Shown: positions 48,832 through 62,800 of the stretch, piece after piece
How positions within the stretch are numbered: the first letter of the stretch is position 1
Layout of the letters: each line of letters starts with the position of its first letter
NCBI RefSeq assembly: GCF_030247185.1
Contig: NC_080571.1
Location: 164,873,047-164,937,046 of the forward strand
Direction: 5' to 3'
DNA from: Malaya genurostris
Taxonomy: Eukaryota; Arthropoda; Insecta; Diptera; Culicidae
Length of the DNA stretch: 64,000 bases
Program-made: the position numbers and the translations under genes
The notes under the pieces: model-generated
What the model was told of the DNA's origin: nothing
Seen by the model: only the letters and a program-made list of their open reading frames with translations
The model's database searches: none

Positions 48832-51594
48832 TTAATACAGAGAGCGAATCGATTCAATTGAAGATTGCATCGATTTTTGTCGGAATTTGCTTATAATATT
48901 ATGTGACATTACATCTAATGGTTCTATATTTGTGAGTCTGTGTAACTCATTTGTACTAAACCAGGGAGGACCCTTCAGAATCATTTTCAGAATTATATTC
49001 TGAATCCTCTGAAGCGTTTTTTTTCCTGCTGGAACAACAACTCGACCAAATTGGTACTGCATAAAGCATGGCTAGTCTGAAAATTTGTTTATAAATTAAC
49101 AATTTGTTTTTTAGACAGAGCTTTTTTTGTCGGAATTTGCTTATAATATTATGTGACATTACATCTAATGGTTCTATATTTGTGAGTCTGTGTAACTCAT
49201 TTGTACTAAACCAGGAAGGACCCTTCAGAATCATTTTCAGAATTATATTCTGAATCCTCTGAAGCGTTTTTTTCCTGCTGGAACAACAACTCGACCAAAT
49301 TGGTACTGCATAAAGCATGGCTGGTCTGAAAATTTGTTAAATTAACAATTTGTTTTTTAGACAGAGCTTAGTATTTCTGTTCATAAGAGGATATAAACAT
49401 TTAATATATTTATTACACTTTGCCTGGATTTCTTCAATGTGAATTCCATGAAAGTGAGTTTTTTGTCATACGTTAAACCTAAGTGCTGCATTTGGTTTAA
49501 TTTTGACAGATAATCACTGAAAATATTTAAACTTCTTTGTAGGCGACTGCAGATCACTCTTAGATTTCTACCTGTGGCTAACAGACTTGTGTCGTCACAG
49601 AATAGCGATTTCTGACAACCAACGGGTAGATTTGGAATATTAGAAGTGAAACTGTTATACAAGATTGGAGCTACGCTCGAACCCTGCGGAACACCGGCTC
49701 GTACGGGTAGCAATTCAGATTTACAATTCTGATAGCTAACCTGAAGGGTACGATCAGTTAAATAATTTTGAATCATTTTGATCAAATAAATAGGAAACTG
49801 GAAATCAGACATTTCTGCTATTAAACCTTTGTGCCAAACACTGTCGAATGCTTTTTCTATGTCTAGAAGAGCAACTCAAGTGGATAACTCAGAAGATTTA
49901 TTTGCTTTTATCATGTTCGTAACTATTACAAGTTGATGAGTAGTTGAATGTTCATGACGAATTCCAAACTGCTCTGGTAAAAAAATTGAATTCTCATTTA
50001 TATGAGACATCATTCTCAACAAGATATTTTTTCAAAAAGTTTACTGAGAGAAGAAAGTAAGCTAATTGGTGGATAACTTGATGTTTCTGCTGGGTTTCTA
50101 TCAGGTTAGAGGATAGGAATTACTTTAGCGTTTTTCCATCTTTTTGGGAAGTAAGCTAATGAAAAACACTTGTTGAAAATTTTAACCAGGAGTCTCAAGG
50201 CAACATCGGGAAGATTTTCAATAAGAATATTGAAAATTCCATCATTACCAGGAGCCTTCATGTTTTTAAGTTTCCTTATAATTGATTTAATTTCATCAAA
50301 ATTAGTCTCAATAATGTCATCTTGTGATAACACTTGGGTTGAAATATGATCATATTTCAGTGAGACTTCATTTTCAATAGGACTCACAACGTTCAAATTA
50401 AAATTGTGGACACTCTCGAACTGCTGAGCAAGTTTTTGAGCTTTTTCGCCATCCGTAAGAAGTATTTGATTTCCTTCCTTGAGAGCAGGAATTGGTTTCT
50501 GAGGTTTCTTAAGAACCTTAGAAAGTTTCTAGAAAGATTTAGAATATGGTTTAATTTGTTCAACTTCTCTAGCGAAATTTTCATTTCGCAAAAGAGTAAA
50601 TCTATGTTCAATTTCTTTTTGTAAATCCTTGTTTTTCATAGCAGGATCACGAGAACGTTGATATTGTCGTCGACGAACATTCTTCAACCGAATGAGCAGT
50701 TGAAGATTGTCATCGATGATAGGAGAATTTCATTTAGTGTGGGCTTTGGGAACTGAAAGATTTCTAGCTTCGATAATGTAATGATTCCAATTATCAATTG
50801 CTGTGTCGATGTCCGCAGAATTTTCTAAAATAGTTTCATGATCCACATGATTTTCAATGTGAGATCTGTAATCCAACCAATTAGCTCTATGATAGTTGAA
50901 TATAGAACTAATTGGATTAATTAAAGCTTCGTTGGAAAGTCTGAATGTTACAGGAAGTCAAAGTCAGCATGTGTAATCGGTTCACTACAAATGTGACTTT
51001 GATCTGTTAGAACCAGATCAATTGTAGACGGGTTTTTCACGGAAGAGAAACAAGTCGGATTACTGGGATGAAGAACTGTGAAGTAACCAGCTGAGAGTTG
51101 ATTATGAAGTATTTTACCATTACTGTTATTTTGCCTACAATTCCACTGGACATGCTTAGCATTTAAGTCCCCTATTACGAAAAGTTTCGGTCGATATCTT
51201 ATGAGTTTTTGCAAATCGCCTTTAAAGAAATTTAATTATTCGCCGGTGCATTGGAATCGCAAATATGCTCCAGCGATGAAATAAATTCCATGAATGGTTT
51301 CAATTTCGATTCCCAAGCTTTCAATAACTTTAGTGTTGAAAAAAGGTAAATTTCGATGTTTAATTGCCGTTGGACAAAAATGGCAACTCCACCACCCATT
51401 CCAGTAAACCTGTCAAATCTATGAACCACATAATGTGGATTGTTTTTCAATTTGACATTTGGTTTAAGAAAAGTTTCTGTCACAATGGCAATATGGATTT
51501 TGTGAACTTTGAGAAAATTATAAAATTCATCTTCACTCGATTTCAAAGATCGAGCTTTCCAATTTAAATTATTCAAATAATTATTTAACATCAC
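48832..51594 (-). pseudogene. Jockey ORF2 (copy B): endonuclease and RT
   Basis: Endonuclease 51594-51232 (NNLNWKARSL, VTETFLKP), RHVQWNC with GDLNAKH (50948-51214; this stretch is broken in copy A), RT blocks MKAPGNDGIFN (about 50240) and RAGVPQGSSVAPILYNSFTS with catalytic FCDD (49381-49812). Then the C-terminal SSRKKTLQRIQN segment twice, because of the 254-bp duplication. Frame breaks and stops separate all blocks. Confidence 0.8.
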
Positions 51595-51599
51595 TGTTA

Positions 51600-53086
51600 A
51601 ATTTTAAATTCATTATAATATTATTTGCAAATTGCCATCCGATTTGAAATGCTTCAAAAAGTGATGAAGTCGAATTCATTCGGATGATCATTTGAAAAAG
51701 TTGATCTTGTAGGTAGATCATTTTATTTTCAGTTATATCGCCTAAATCAACTTCATTTAAAGAATCGAATGGCATTGAAGGAATATTTGTAGGTAGACTG
51801 CCATTAGAAGAAGATGATTTGGCCGATCTACCTATTAATAAATTGTATTCGTTAGAAGATGAACTGCAAGGCGGTCCTGTCTGTTTTGATTATTTACATT
51901 AGAAAAATTAAGTGGTAGATTTCTACCTGTTATACTAGCATAACTGAAATTACAAGAAGATGATGACGAGGTCGATCTACCTGTCAATAAATTGTTTTCG
52001 TTAGAAGAGGAATTGGCGTACCTGTTTTTTGTTTTGTATTCGAAGAAATAAGTGCCTTAGAAGAATTAGGCGTGGCATTTGTAACGGTTTTTTGATTTTC
52101 AGGTATGTTCTGTAAATTTAAGGTCGTTGATTTGACTTGTTGTCTAAGTGAAGGAGCGTTTAAAAATGTTTCCCTGACAGGACATTTCAAATAATTGGAT
52201 TTATGATTTCCATCGCAACGTCTTTCGAATGCGATTTACCACAATTCAAACACCGTAAATCCACATGACAATTTTTTTTTTCCATGGCCGAAGCCTTGGC
52301 AACGACGACATTGCGTTAAGTTTGCAATACGATTATGCCGTTTATAATGTTCCTAATGAATTTTAATGTGGGAAATGTAACGTACTTTTTCTAAAGTTTT
52401 CAAATTGTTTACATCACTTCGATTGAAGTGTATTAGGTAAAGTTCATGGGAAATTCCAGAGCGTGGTTTAGAAGTACCATTCGCTCTTTTTTTCATAAGT
52501 ATTACTTGGGAAGGGGCAAAACCAAGCAATTTTTTTAGTTCATTTTTAATTTCATCACTACTATGATCATTTGATAAGCTTTCCAAGACAGCCTTGAAGG
52601 GTCTGTCTGATTTTATATCATACGAATAAAATTTATGAAGTTTCTCGGACAAATATCGGATAAGACGTTCATAATCTTCCAATCCATCAACCAATACTCG
52701 ACATTCTCCTCTTCGTCCGATTTGAAATGAGACTTTTACTTCCGGGAGAAAAGTAGAAAGCTCAGTACGGAATGCTTTGAAATCATCACCGTCACTGGTG
52801 GCATAGATTGATGTCTCTTCTCAGAACGACAAGCGTCCATTTTGGGAATTTTTGAAAAATTTTCTTCTATGTCGTTACAATCGGATTAAGGAAGAATCTC
52901 GTAAATATTGTTAGACGGCATAGAATCCACAGAAGGGAAATCCGTCCGTTGTCTTTTATTTTTACATTCAGATTCTATAAGATCGTGAATGTTATTAGAA
53001 AAATGTTGAATAACGGATTGTGATTTATTCCGTATTGAATTATTTTTAGCCTTAGGCTTGTTGACTTTCTGTTTGGTCGCAGGCAT
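51600..53086 (-). pseudogene. Jockey ORF1 (copy B)
   Basis: N-terminus MPATKQKVNKPKAKNNSIRN to a stop near 52886, then the RRGECRVLVDGLEDYERLIR core region (52353-52694) and a further C-terminal region (51581-52190) with MKCPVRETFLNAPSLRQQVK. Deletions near 52790-52830 break the frame. It is a single copy of the core, unlike copy A. Confidence 0.8.
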
Positions 53087-53127
53087 TTTTGAAATGAATG
53101 GAATTTTGAATAATAGTTCTTTGAATA

Positions 53128-53306
53128 GCTAGCCTTAAAAAAGGCTGATTAATTTCTTAGTCGCTCTAATATCACTTAGTCACTCTAATATCACTCTTTG
53201 TATCACTTAGTCACTCTAATATCACTCTTTGTATAGCCTTGAGAAAGGCTGACTAATTTTTAGTCTTTAAAAAGACTGTTAGTGATTCAAGTAGCCTTGA
53301 AAATGA
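53128..53306 (-). promoter_or_regulatory. Hairpin array in Jockey 5' leader (copy B)
   Basis: Four hairpins of the same agYctt-n4-aagRct form with intervening tcactctaatatcactcttt-like repeats, matching copy A. Confidence 0.6.
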
Positions 53307-53328
53307 CTGAAGCCTTGAATCAATGAAT

Positions 53329-54648
53329 ATAGGGCGATTCCGAAATATGGACCACATTTAAATCTATATTTTTCAAGGGAAAAGTAAATCAAGTAAATTT
53401 GTGAATCTTTTATGCAATTTGTACCTACTTGCTGGTGCTATTGAAACATCATGGTAACGATACCTTTCTCATATAGAAAGTTTATGCAATCACTTGAAAA
53501 ATTGACTAATGAAAATTGGCTCAGTGGCCTAAGTCATTATATCAGAGGCCTAAGTACCTATATCATTCGACGTAGTTCATCGAGCTGAGCAATTTATGTG
53601 TCTGTGTGTGTATGTGCGTGAGTATTTGTCAAATAAAGAAAAATAAAATCAAATAAAACAAAATAAATAAATGAAATCACTCATAAAATTAAAAATCTCA
53701 TAGTCCCATAGATTGGTATTGAATTTCATCTTGTCTTCATAGAGTAAAGTGTGTTTAAAATTGCACACTGTCATTTAGAGCGACTATGCAAAATAGGGTA
53801 AAATTCTTCTAGATTTAGCTCAAAACTGATATTATTTGTAGGCTATATTGGTTACTCACTAAACGAACCGACTTCGGCTATACTGGTTCCAGATTCCCGA
53901 TTCCAGAAATACCGAAAATAAATCAAAACTCACTCAATTTTCTCTGAGATGATTTGTTGGATTTCCACAATCAGGTTCAAATAAAAGTTCATATTTTATC
54001 GGGTCCAGATCTATAGGGTAAAGTATGTTTAATAATTTAGTGCGGCGATGCAAAATAAAGAAAAATTCTTATTAACTTGACATAACTGTTTACAAACTAA
54101 AAAGGCTATGTTAGTTCATACCCAAAGAAAGTTCCTCATTTTATTCAAGATTGAAACAATAATTTCTGGACAGATATTCTAGTGATATATTTGAAAATAT
54201 AAGTAATATGAGAAAGGCATCATCAAACCACTAGGTGGATTGAAAAAGTTTTTTTATGCGGATATATTTCTAATACGCGGATTTCCAAAGTAACGCAGTT
54301 TTTTACGCCGATTTCCGAAGGTACGTTGTTACCTTTTTTATAAATATTAAAAATATATACAGAATTCGCTCAACCTTTAGAAAAAAATTCCGAAGCTCGG
54401 AGGCCCGAGTGTCATACACCTATAATACACCTAAGGCCCGAGTGTCATACACCAATCGATTCAGCTCGACGAACTGAGTAATTGTCCGTGTGTGTATGTG
54501 TGTGGGTCTGTATGTGTGTTGTCAACTAAGAGGTCGAGATCTCAGAGATGGCTGGACCGATTTTGATTTGTCGCAAATGAAAGGTCTCCCCGTCACCCAG
54601 AACGCCAGTTAATGGTTTTGAGAACGGATGTTTACTTTTTGAGTTATA
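53329..54648. repeat. Mosquito dispersed noncoding repeats (copy B) with CR1 empty site
   Basis: 53330-54195 matches 33222-33885 and 54205-54648 matches 38519-38921. The join at about 54196-54215 is the intact target that in copy A is occupied by CR1. No coding region is seen. Confidence 0.75.
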
Positions 54649-57780
<3,132 letters not shown>

Positions 57781-58618
57781 AGTTGCGATACCACCTGGCC
57801 ACCAACAACAATAGCTAGTCATAAGGCCCTGCCACCAAGCACCAAGCACCCGTAGACTTCAAACCCAACATATCGTGGCAAACTAGAACCAATCAAGCTT
57901 ACTTCACTATGGGACGCCTTCCCAAAATAAATCTGGAATTTCTTTTCTGCCACCGAAAGAACACCATTTGAGGTTTGGTATCCGCTGCTTGAGTGAGGAT
58001 TCCGACTGCTGCTGCTGTTGAGCCTGTCGCCATCGAGTATAGTTCGTTTCAGCGTTCCAAGTCGCTATCGAACTTCGTCCATCCGTTCTGGAGCACCGCC
58101 GAGAGAACCACAAAAATTTGTCTATCGATTCGATCCTCAATCAGACCCTACCCAAGGTAATCTGTTGTGGACACCGGTTCGAACTGTACGGACAATTTTA
58201 ATTCTCTTGTGTGTTGGTTTTAGCCGTAACGGAATTAGATTGCCCCCTGAAGAGATTTGTTCCTGTGCCATTATCCCTAAATTGTACGCCGTACATTGTT
58301 TTGGTCCTTCGAACCGGATAGCAGCATCGGTAGCTTTGCGATTGCAGCTGGAGTAATTTTATCCTGCTCTGGTGGAGAAGTGAAATCCGTAAACATTTTG
58401 ACCAGATTTGAGTCGTTCGCGTTCGAATGTATAGTCCGCGCGAGAGACTAGTGAACAAGTGGAAACACGTCCGAACAAGTTTCGGCAAGACAGTTAATGG
58501 TGAACACCCAAGTGATTGAACATTTAAGACAATAGGGTTTGTGCTTGATTGAATCAAATAAGTGATTGTTTGAATTGAACTGATGTCGTTAATGTACACA
58601 CCGCAAAAAAGTGATAAA
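57781..58618 (+). other. BEL/Pao 5' leader, probable LTR
   Basis: This lies between a broken mosquito repeat (interrupted at gtattatat, 57780) and the BEL gag. It is noncoding, with a gaaccaatcaagctt box and an AATAAA-like signal near 57927. LTR ends cannot be fixed because no second LTR is in the window. Confidence 0.45.
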
Positions 58619-60041
58619 ATGGTCGAGTTAAAAACACTCGTGGTCAAACCAAGGCAAAAGTGACCAGAATCCGTAAAACCGTCGAAGAAGTGTCGGGTGC
58701 TGGAGCTGTGCAGTTTACACTAGCTCAGTTAAAAGTGTATTCAAGAAATTTAGAAGCCCTTTATCAAGAATATCTAAATTTGCACCATCAAATTATTGGA
58801 CTAACACCGCCTGAAAAGTTAGATGATAATGTAGTCCAACAGCAAACGCTTCCGATTCCCATTCCTTCGTTCGATGGGAAACCGGAAAATTGGCCGAGAT
58901 TTCAGCAGGTGTTTTCAGACATTATATTAAAATCCAGAGACTCTGATGCCGTCAAATTGCATCACCTCGAGAGGTCAATTTCTGGCGGTTCCGCTGCCAA
59001 ACTCATCGATTCAAAAACGCTTAGAGAAGGAAATTTCGCGCACGCTTGGGTGCTAATGCTGTAAGTATACGAAGATGAAAGGAAAGCAGTGGACTCTCAC
59101 ATCCATGGATTACTGAGCCTTAAACGCAAGCTGCTCCAAGCAAATGAGGGAGCTTTTAAACGAAACAACTCGTCACGTCGAAGGTTTGAGGCTGCTGAAA
59201 CAGGATCTACAAGGCGTTTCTGAACGTTTTGTTGTCGTCGTTCTATCTGATGCTTTCGACACTGAGACAAGGAAACAGTGGGAAGCAACCATTCCTCATA
59301 AGCAGATTCCAAAGTATGAAGACACCATTCAATTTTTGAAGGAGCGATGTTCTTTGCTTGAACGTTGCGAATCCAGTCATCCTAAGTCAACATCAGCCAA
59401 GGATATTAGTCAGAAAATTATTTCAAAACTACCCCCAGCGAAATCATTTGCTACGATTGCGCCCGTTTCTAATAGTAGTGCTACTTGTAAGATTTGTAGT
59501 GCGAGCCATCCCAATTATAAGTGCGATAAGTTTCTTGCTTTGACGGTACCCCAACGTAGAGTTAAGGTAAGAGAACTGAATCTATGTTTTAATTGTTTGA
59601 GGAAAGGCCATATTTCCTCGAAATTTACGTCCAACAGAACTTGCCAGGAGTGTCCAAATAGACACAACACATTGCTACATGAGCCCAAGATAACAAAGCC
59701 CAATATAAATCCCGCCGTAAACGATCCAAAATCTGTTACTGATAACTTGAAATCTGATAATACAAAACCAAAATCAGGAGATTGTCAAGTGATCATTAGT
59801 TCTCAATCATCTCCCCAACCCGTAGATCAATCGTCTTTTTCCAATTCAATTCACAAGGTTCGTCGATCGGATAGCACTATTCTACTAGCGGCCATGGTTG
59901 ACGTCTTGGACAGCCATGGAAATCCCCATCCCTGCCGTGCTTTCCTCGATTGTGGTTCCCAACCAAATTTGGTTTCCCGTTCCCTTGTTGAGTACTTGGA
60001 AATAGACCAGGTACCAACACATGTTGAAGTATTTGGTGGAT
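58619..60041 (+). pseudogene. BEL/Pao Gag and protease fragment
   Basis: The likely ATG is at 58619; a frame change near 58650 joins the main frame. IPIPSFDGKPENWPRFQQVF and KLHHLERSISG (58840-58995) match the conserved capsid-region block of BEL/Pao Gag (DUF1759-type). The frame shifts near 59055-59140. Downstream, CKICSASHPNYKC and CFNCLRKGHIS (the last knuckle Cys is replaced) form a zinc-knuckle region, and AFLDCGSQPNLVS (about 59942) is the aspartic protease start. Sequence switches at about 60041 to antisense gypsy gag, so RT and integrase are absent. BEL elements are cytoplasmic LTR retrotransposons. Confidence 0.85.
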
Positions 60042-60821
60042 AGCTTCCTTTATTGAATGGAAGTTTCCTGCTTTTAGTATTGTTTTTGTTTCAGGTTGGT
60101 TTATTCCTGACACAAGGGTGTTTAGGCCCGCTTTGGTGGCCATTGTTTTTGCTACCTCAGGGGGTATTCTCTGTTTAATGTAAACATGTTCGAGTGAAGT
60201 AGTTAGATTTTCTACTTCCTCGCAAAATTTTGTTATCGGTCGACTCTGTCGGGTGGCTTTTAGTTTGGCAATGATGTTTTCTGGTGTTGAAATGTCCATG
60301 CACCTCGATTTGACGTTTTCTATTAACTCATTAATGTTACTTATATTATCAGGTAGGCCCAATCTTGCTTTACCTGATAGTCGTGTTTTAATAAATTTTA
60401 TTGCCATTGGCAATTGTTCCGCTGTAGTAATTTCTAATAATAACGGCGTGCCGTCGTACATTTGTACTAATGCCGTTGCCTGACGAATGTCAAAGACTGC
60501 TGGTGTTGTGTTTGTCATTTTGGAGTCCGTACCTCTCTTCTCGTCAACTAATTGTTTTTGTATCTTCGACGTTATTGTAGTACGGATGTCTGTAATTGCA
60601 TTTCTTGCTGCTTTAACGAGAAATGTTAATTCTTAGTGTGATAATGAGTCTTCGTTTTCTAAAAGATTGCTTTCTATTTGAGCATATAGCGCGTTGGCAT
60701 GATTTAATTTTGTCGTTAGAGTTTCTGTTTTAAATTTTTTTAATCGATTTTTTTAAGTTTTTATCGATAGTTACAAGTATTTTTATTTCTTTGTGTAATT
60801 GCTCTATTGTCATAGGCATTT
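60030..60821 (-). pseudogene. mdg1/412-like gypsy Gag
   Basis: A minus-strand frame from 60518 carries FDIRQATALVQMYDGTPLLL, MAIKFIKTRLSGKARLGLPD, then RCMDISTPENIIAKLKATRQ and ITKFCEEVENLTTSLE, a capsid-type Gag of Ty3/gypsy elements (mdg1/412-like by impression). Upstream in frame it continues to about 60821 but with a stop near 60634 and a frame slip at an A-run near 60750. The 3' side ends at the BEL junction (about 60030-60045), where a stretch of about 20 bases can be read in both elements. Confidence 0.7.
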
Positions 60822-60926
60822 AGTCAGCTAGTAAAATGATAAAACTATAATATTAATGTATATATATTTTTATTTATATTTTAATTGTGGGATTTTTAAG
60901 CGATTGAATTTATGCTTTGTGCTGTT

Positions 60927-61124
60927 TTAAATCCTTTCTTGGTCCAGCGTTTTTTTCATTATTTTATGTATTTTTAATAGAAGTAAGATCGTCAAAATTG
61001 CGATAATAATCCACAATTTGATCTCGTGGTCTTGATGACTTGTCGTAGACTGTTCAATATTCTCAATAATTTGGATATTGGTGTCACCAGACTGGTTGGT
61101 TTCTTTTGATTGCCGTTTCCCCAT
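60927..61124 (-). CDS. Small ORF upstream of gypsy gag, candidate myristoylated membrane protein
   Basis: This 65-codon frame starts MGKRQSKE, with Gly at position 2 and Ser at 6, a pattern suited to N-myristoylation. Residues 37-53 are strongly hydrophobic (LWIIIAILTILLLL), with flanking lysines after it, consistent with one membrane pass. It lies about 100 bp upstream of the gag frame on the same strand, and the frame is unbroken although gag is damaged. I do not recognise a named family. It could be an accessory ORF of this gypsy lineage, or a chance frame. Confidence 0.5.
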   Translation of the reverse strand: MGKRQSKETNQSGDTNIQIIENIEQSTTSHQDHEIKLWIIIAILTILLLLKIHKIMKKTLDQERI

Positions 61125-61139
61125 GGTATTTGATTTTTA

Positions 61140-62590
61140 CTACAACGAACTGGAATAATTTCTTTTTTAAACAAGTAAACATGTCTACGGCGCTAGCCGC
61201 GTCTTCGACTGTTAAGAACTTCTTGCAGGAAATCGTCAATTAATTCCCACAACTCTATATCACAGACTAACAGACATGACAGTATGAGTAAATTCTAATA
61301 AAAATTATTTTTCGTGATGCACTAGTTCCACCTATATTGTACTGCGCGAACTATTTACTATCTGTACACCCCTTGTGTTATGTAAAAGTTTTTTTACTAG
61401 TTGGTTTCCCCTCGTTTGTCAACACCGATCAGCTGCTTGCAGGGATGCCTGATTTCATCAAAATATTTGAAAATGAATCGTCACAATGATTTATTGGATT
61501 ACGTTGATAATATATTTAACTTTTTCTTGATGTTGGAGGGTAACCATTTATTCGACTCAAATTTGTTCATCTAGACTATTTTTTATTGTGTTGGTAGTTT
61601 TCACCCGAAATTAAGTGGCGGCAGACCAGAAGCAAGTAAATATTGTAACAAAACGGGTTCGATTTTTTATTGAGTTGGAGGATGAGAAGTAGGCGCAATT
61701 ATGTATATAGTTTAGGCAATATCAAAGATAAACTCAAGATAGAGTAGTCTGCGATTTCTTAGGTATTCCTCGATGAGCTCGGTTCACTGTCAATTTGAGT
61801 ATTTTGAAGCAAAACAACAAGTGTCTGATCACTAGATGCGTCGTAACTATGACAATGATTGTTTATGTTTGGAAAAATATCAAGTTACAGTATGAACGAT
61901 ATTGAGAAATTTCGCTTTATATCAGTGATTCTTAGAATAAGAAAGTGAAAACTACTTAGAACCATTGTCTAGAATTTATTTAGTTTGTTATAGCCTCATC
62001 CCATGAAGCATCAGTTGTGGCAAGAAATCATTATATGCTGAATGTAAACATATGTGTGCTTCCTTTCTAACTTGTATTGTTTCCATGGCATTTTGTCGGA
62101 ACTAGTCGACGCTTGTTAACGGAGGGTCAATCAAATTACATTATTACTGAACCAACTGGTTCACGATTACTGACCCAACATTTTTCAATGAAACGTAAGG
62201 AACATTGTAATCTTCAGTTTATCTTTGGCAATATGTATTAAATCTGTATCCTGCATGAAATTCGCATGGACGTATACAAATCAATACATTACAGGTAATT
62301 CTGTATGAATGGCAACTCTGTTGGTAAATGAAAAAAATAAAGACAGTCTAGATGACAGACATGATGTTTTTGATAGGGTAACGTGGCGCCATCATGACAC
62401 ATGTGAGTACTGTCCCAAATAATGGAATATTCGAAATGACCGTTAAAATGATTGAAGAATCAAATTTGAGTGTCCTGTCTGTTAGTCTGTGTCTATATTG
62501 TCCCAGAAGGGGTCTTCCATTTATAATAGAAGCAATAGCAAAAATAAAAATAAATAAAAGAACTTTTACTATTTATTACTTTTACTATTC
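61140..62590. other. Unassigned AT-rich stretch
   Basis: Probably begins with leader or LTR sequence of the mdg1-like element on the minus strand, but no LTR end or primer site could be fixed. No other motif or long frame is seen. Confidence 0.4.
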
Positions 62591-62599
62591 ATTCTCGTT

Positions 62600-62800
62600 G
62601 ATTTGGTTTTTCTTCCTCTTCTTCTACATAATTTACCCAGGTTAGTGGATCGTCTTCTGGTAAATCTTTAACTAGTTCGTTCCACTTAGGGCACGAATTT
62701 TTCTCAAGGGGGGGCAAAAGCTCCTGTTCCCTTCCCTTGTTTTATTTCGTCTAACAATTCTAGGAACTTTTTTAGTTCCTGTCTGTAAATTTTTTTTTCT
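62600..62800 (-). pseudogene. C-terminal fragment of an unrecognised protein, probably TE-derived
   Basis: On the minus strand a frame encodes CPKWNELVKDLPEDDPLTWV followed by NYVEEEEEKPNQRE and a stop. A one-base slip at a C-run near 62710 separates it from an upstream stretch resembling ELKKFLELLDEI. Charge-rich and continuous, it looks like decayed coding sequence, but I cannot name it. Confidence 0.4.

Noticed and set aside
59097..59312. Minus-strand frame opposite BEL gag
   Set aside because: Shadow of the real plus-strand Gag frame with conserved motifs.
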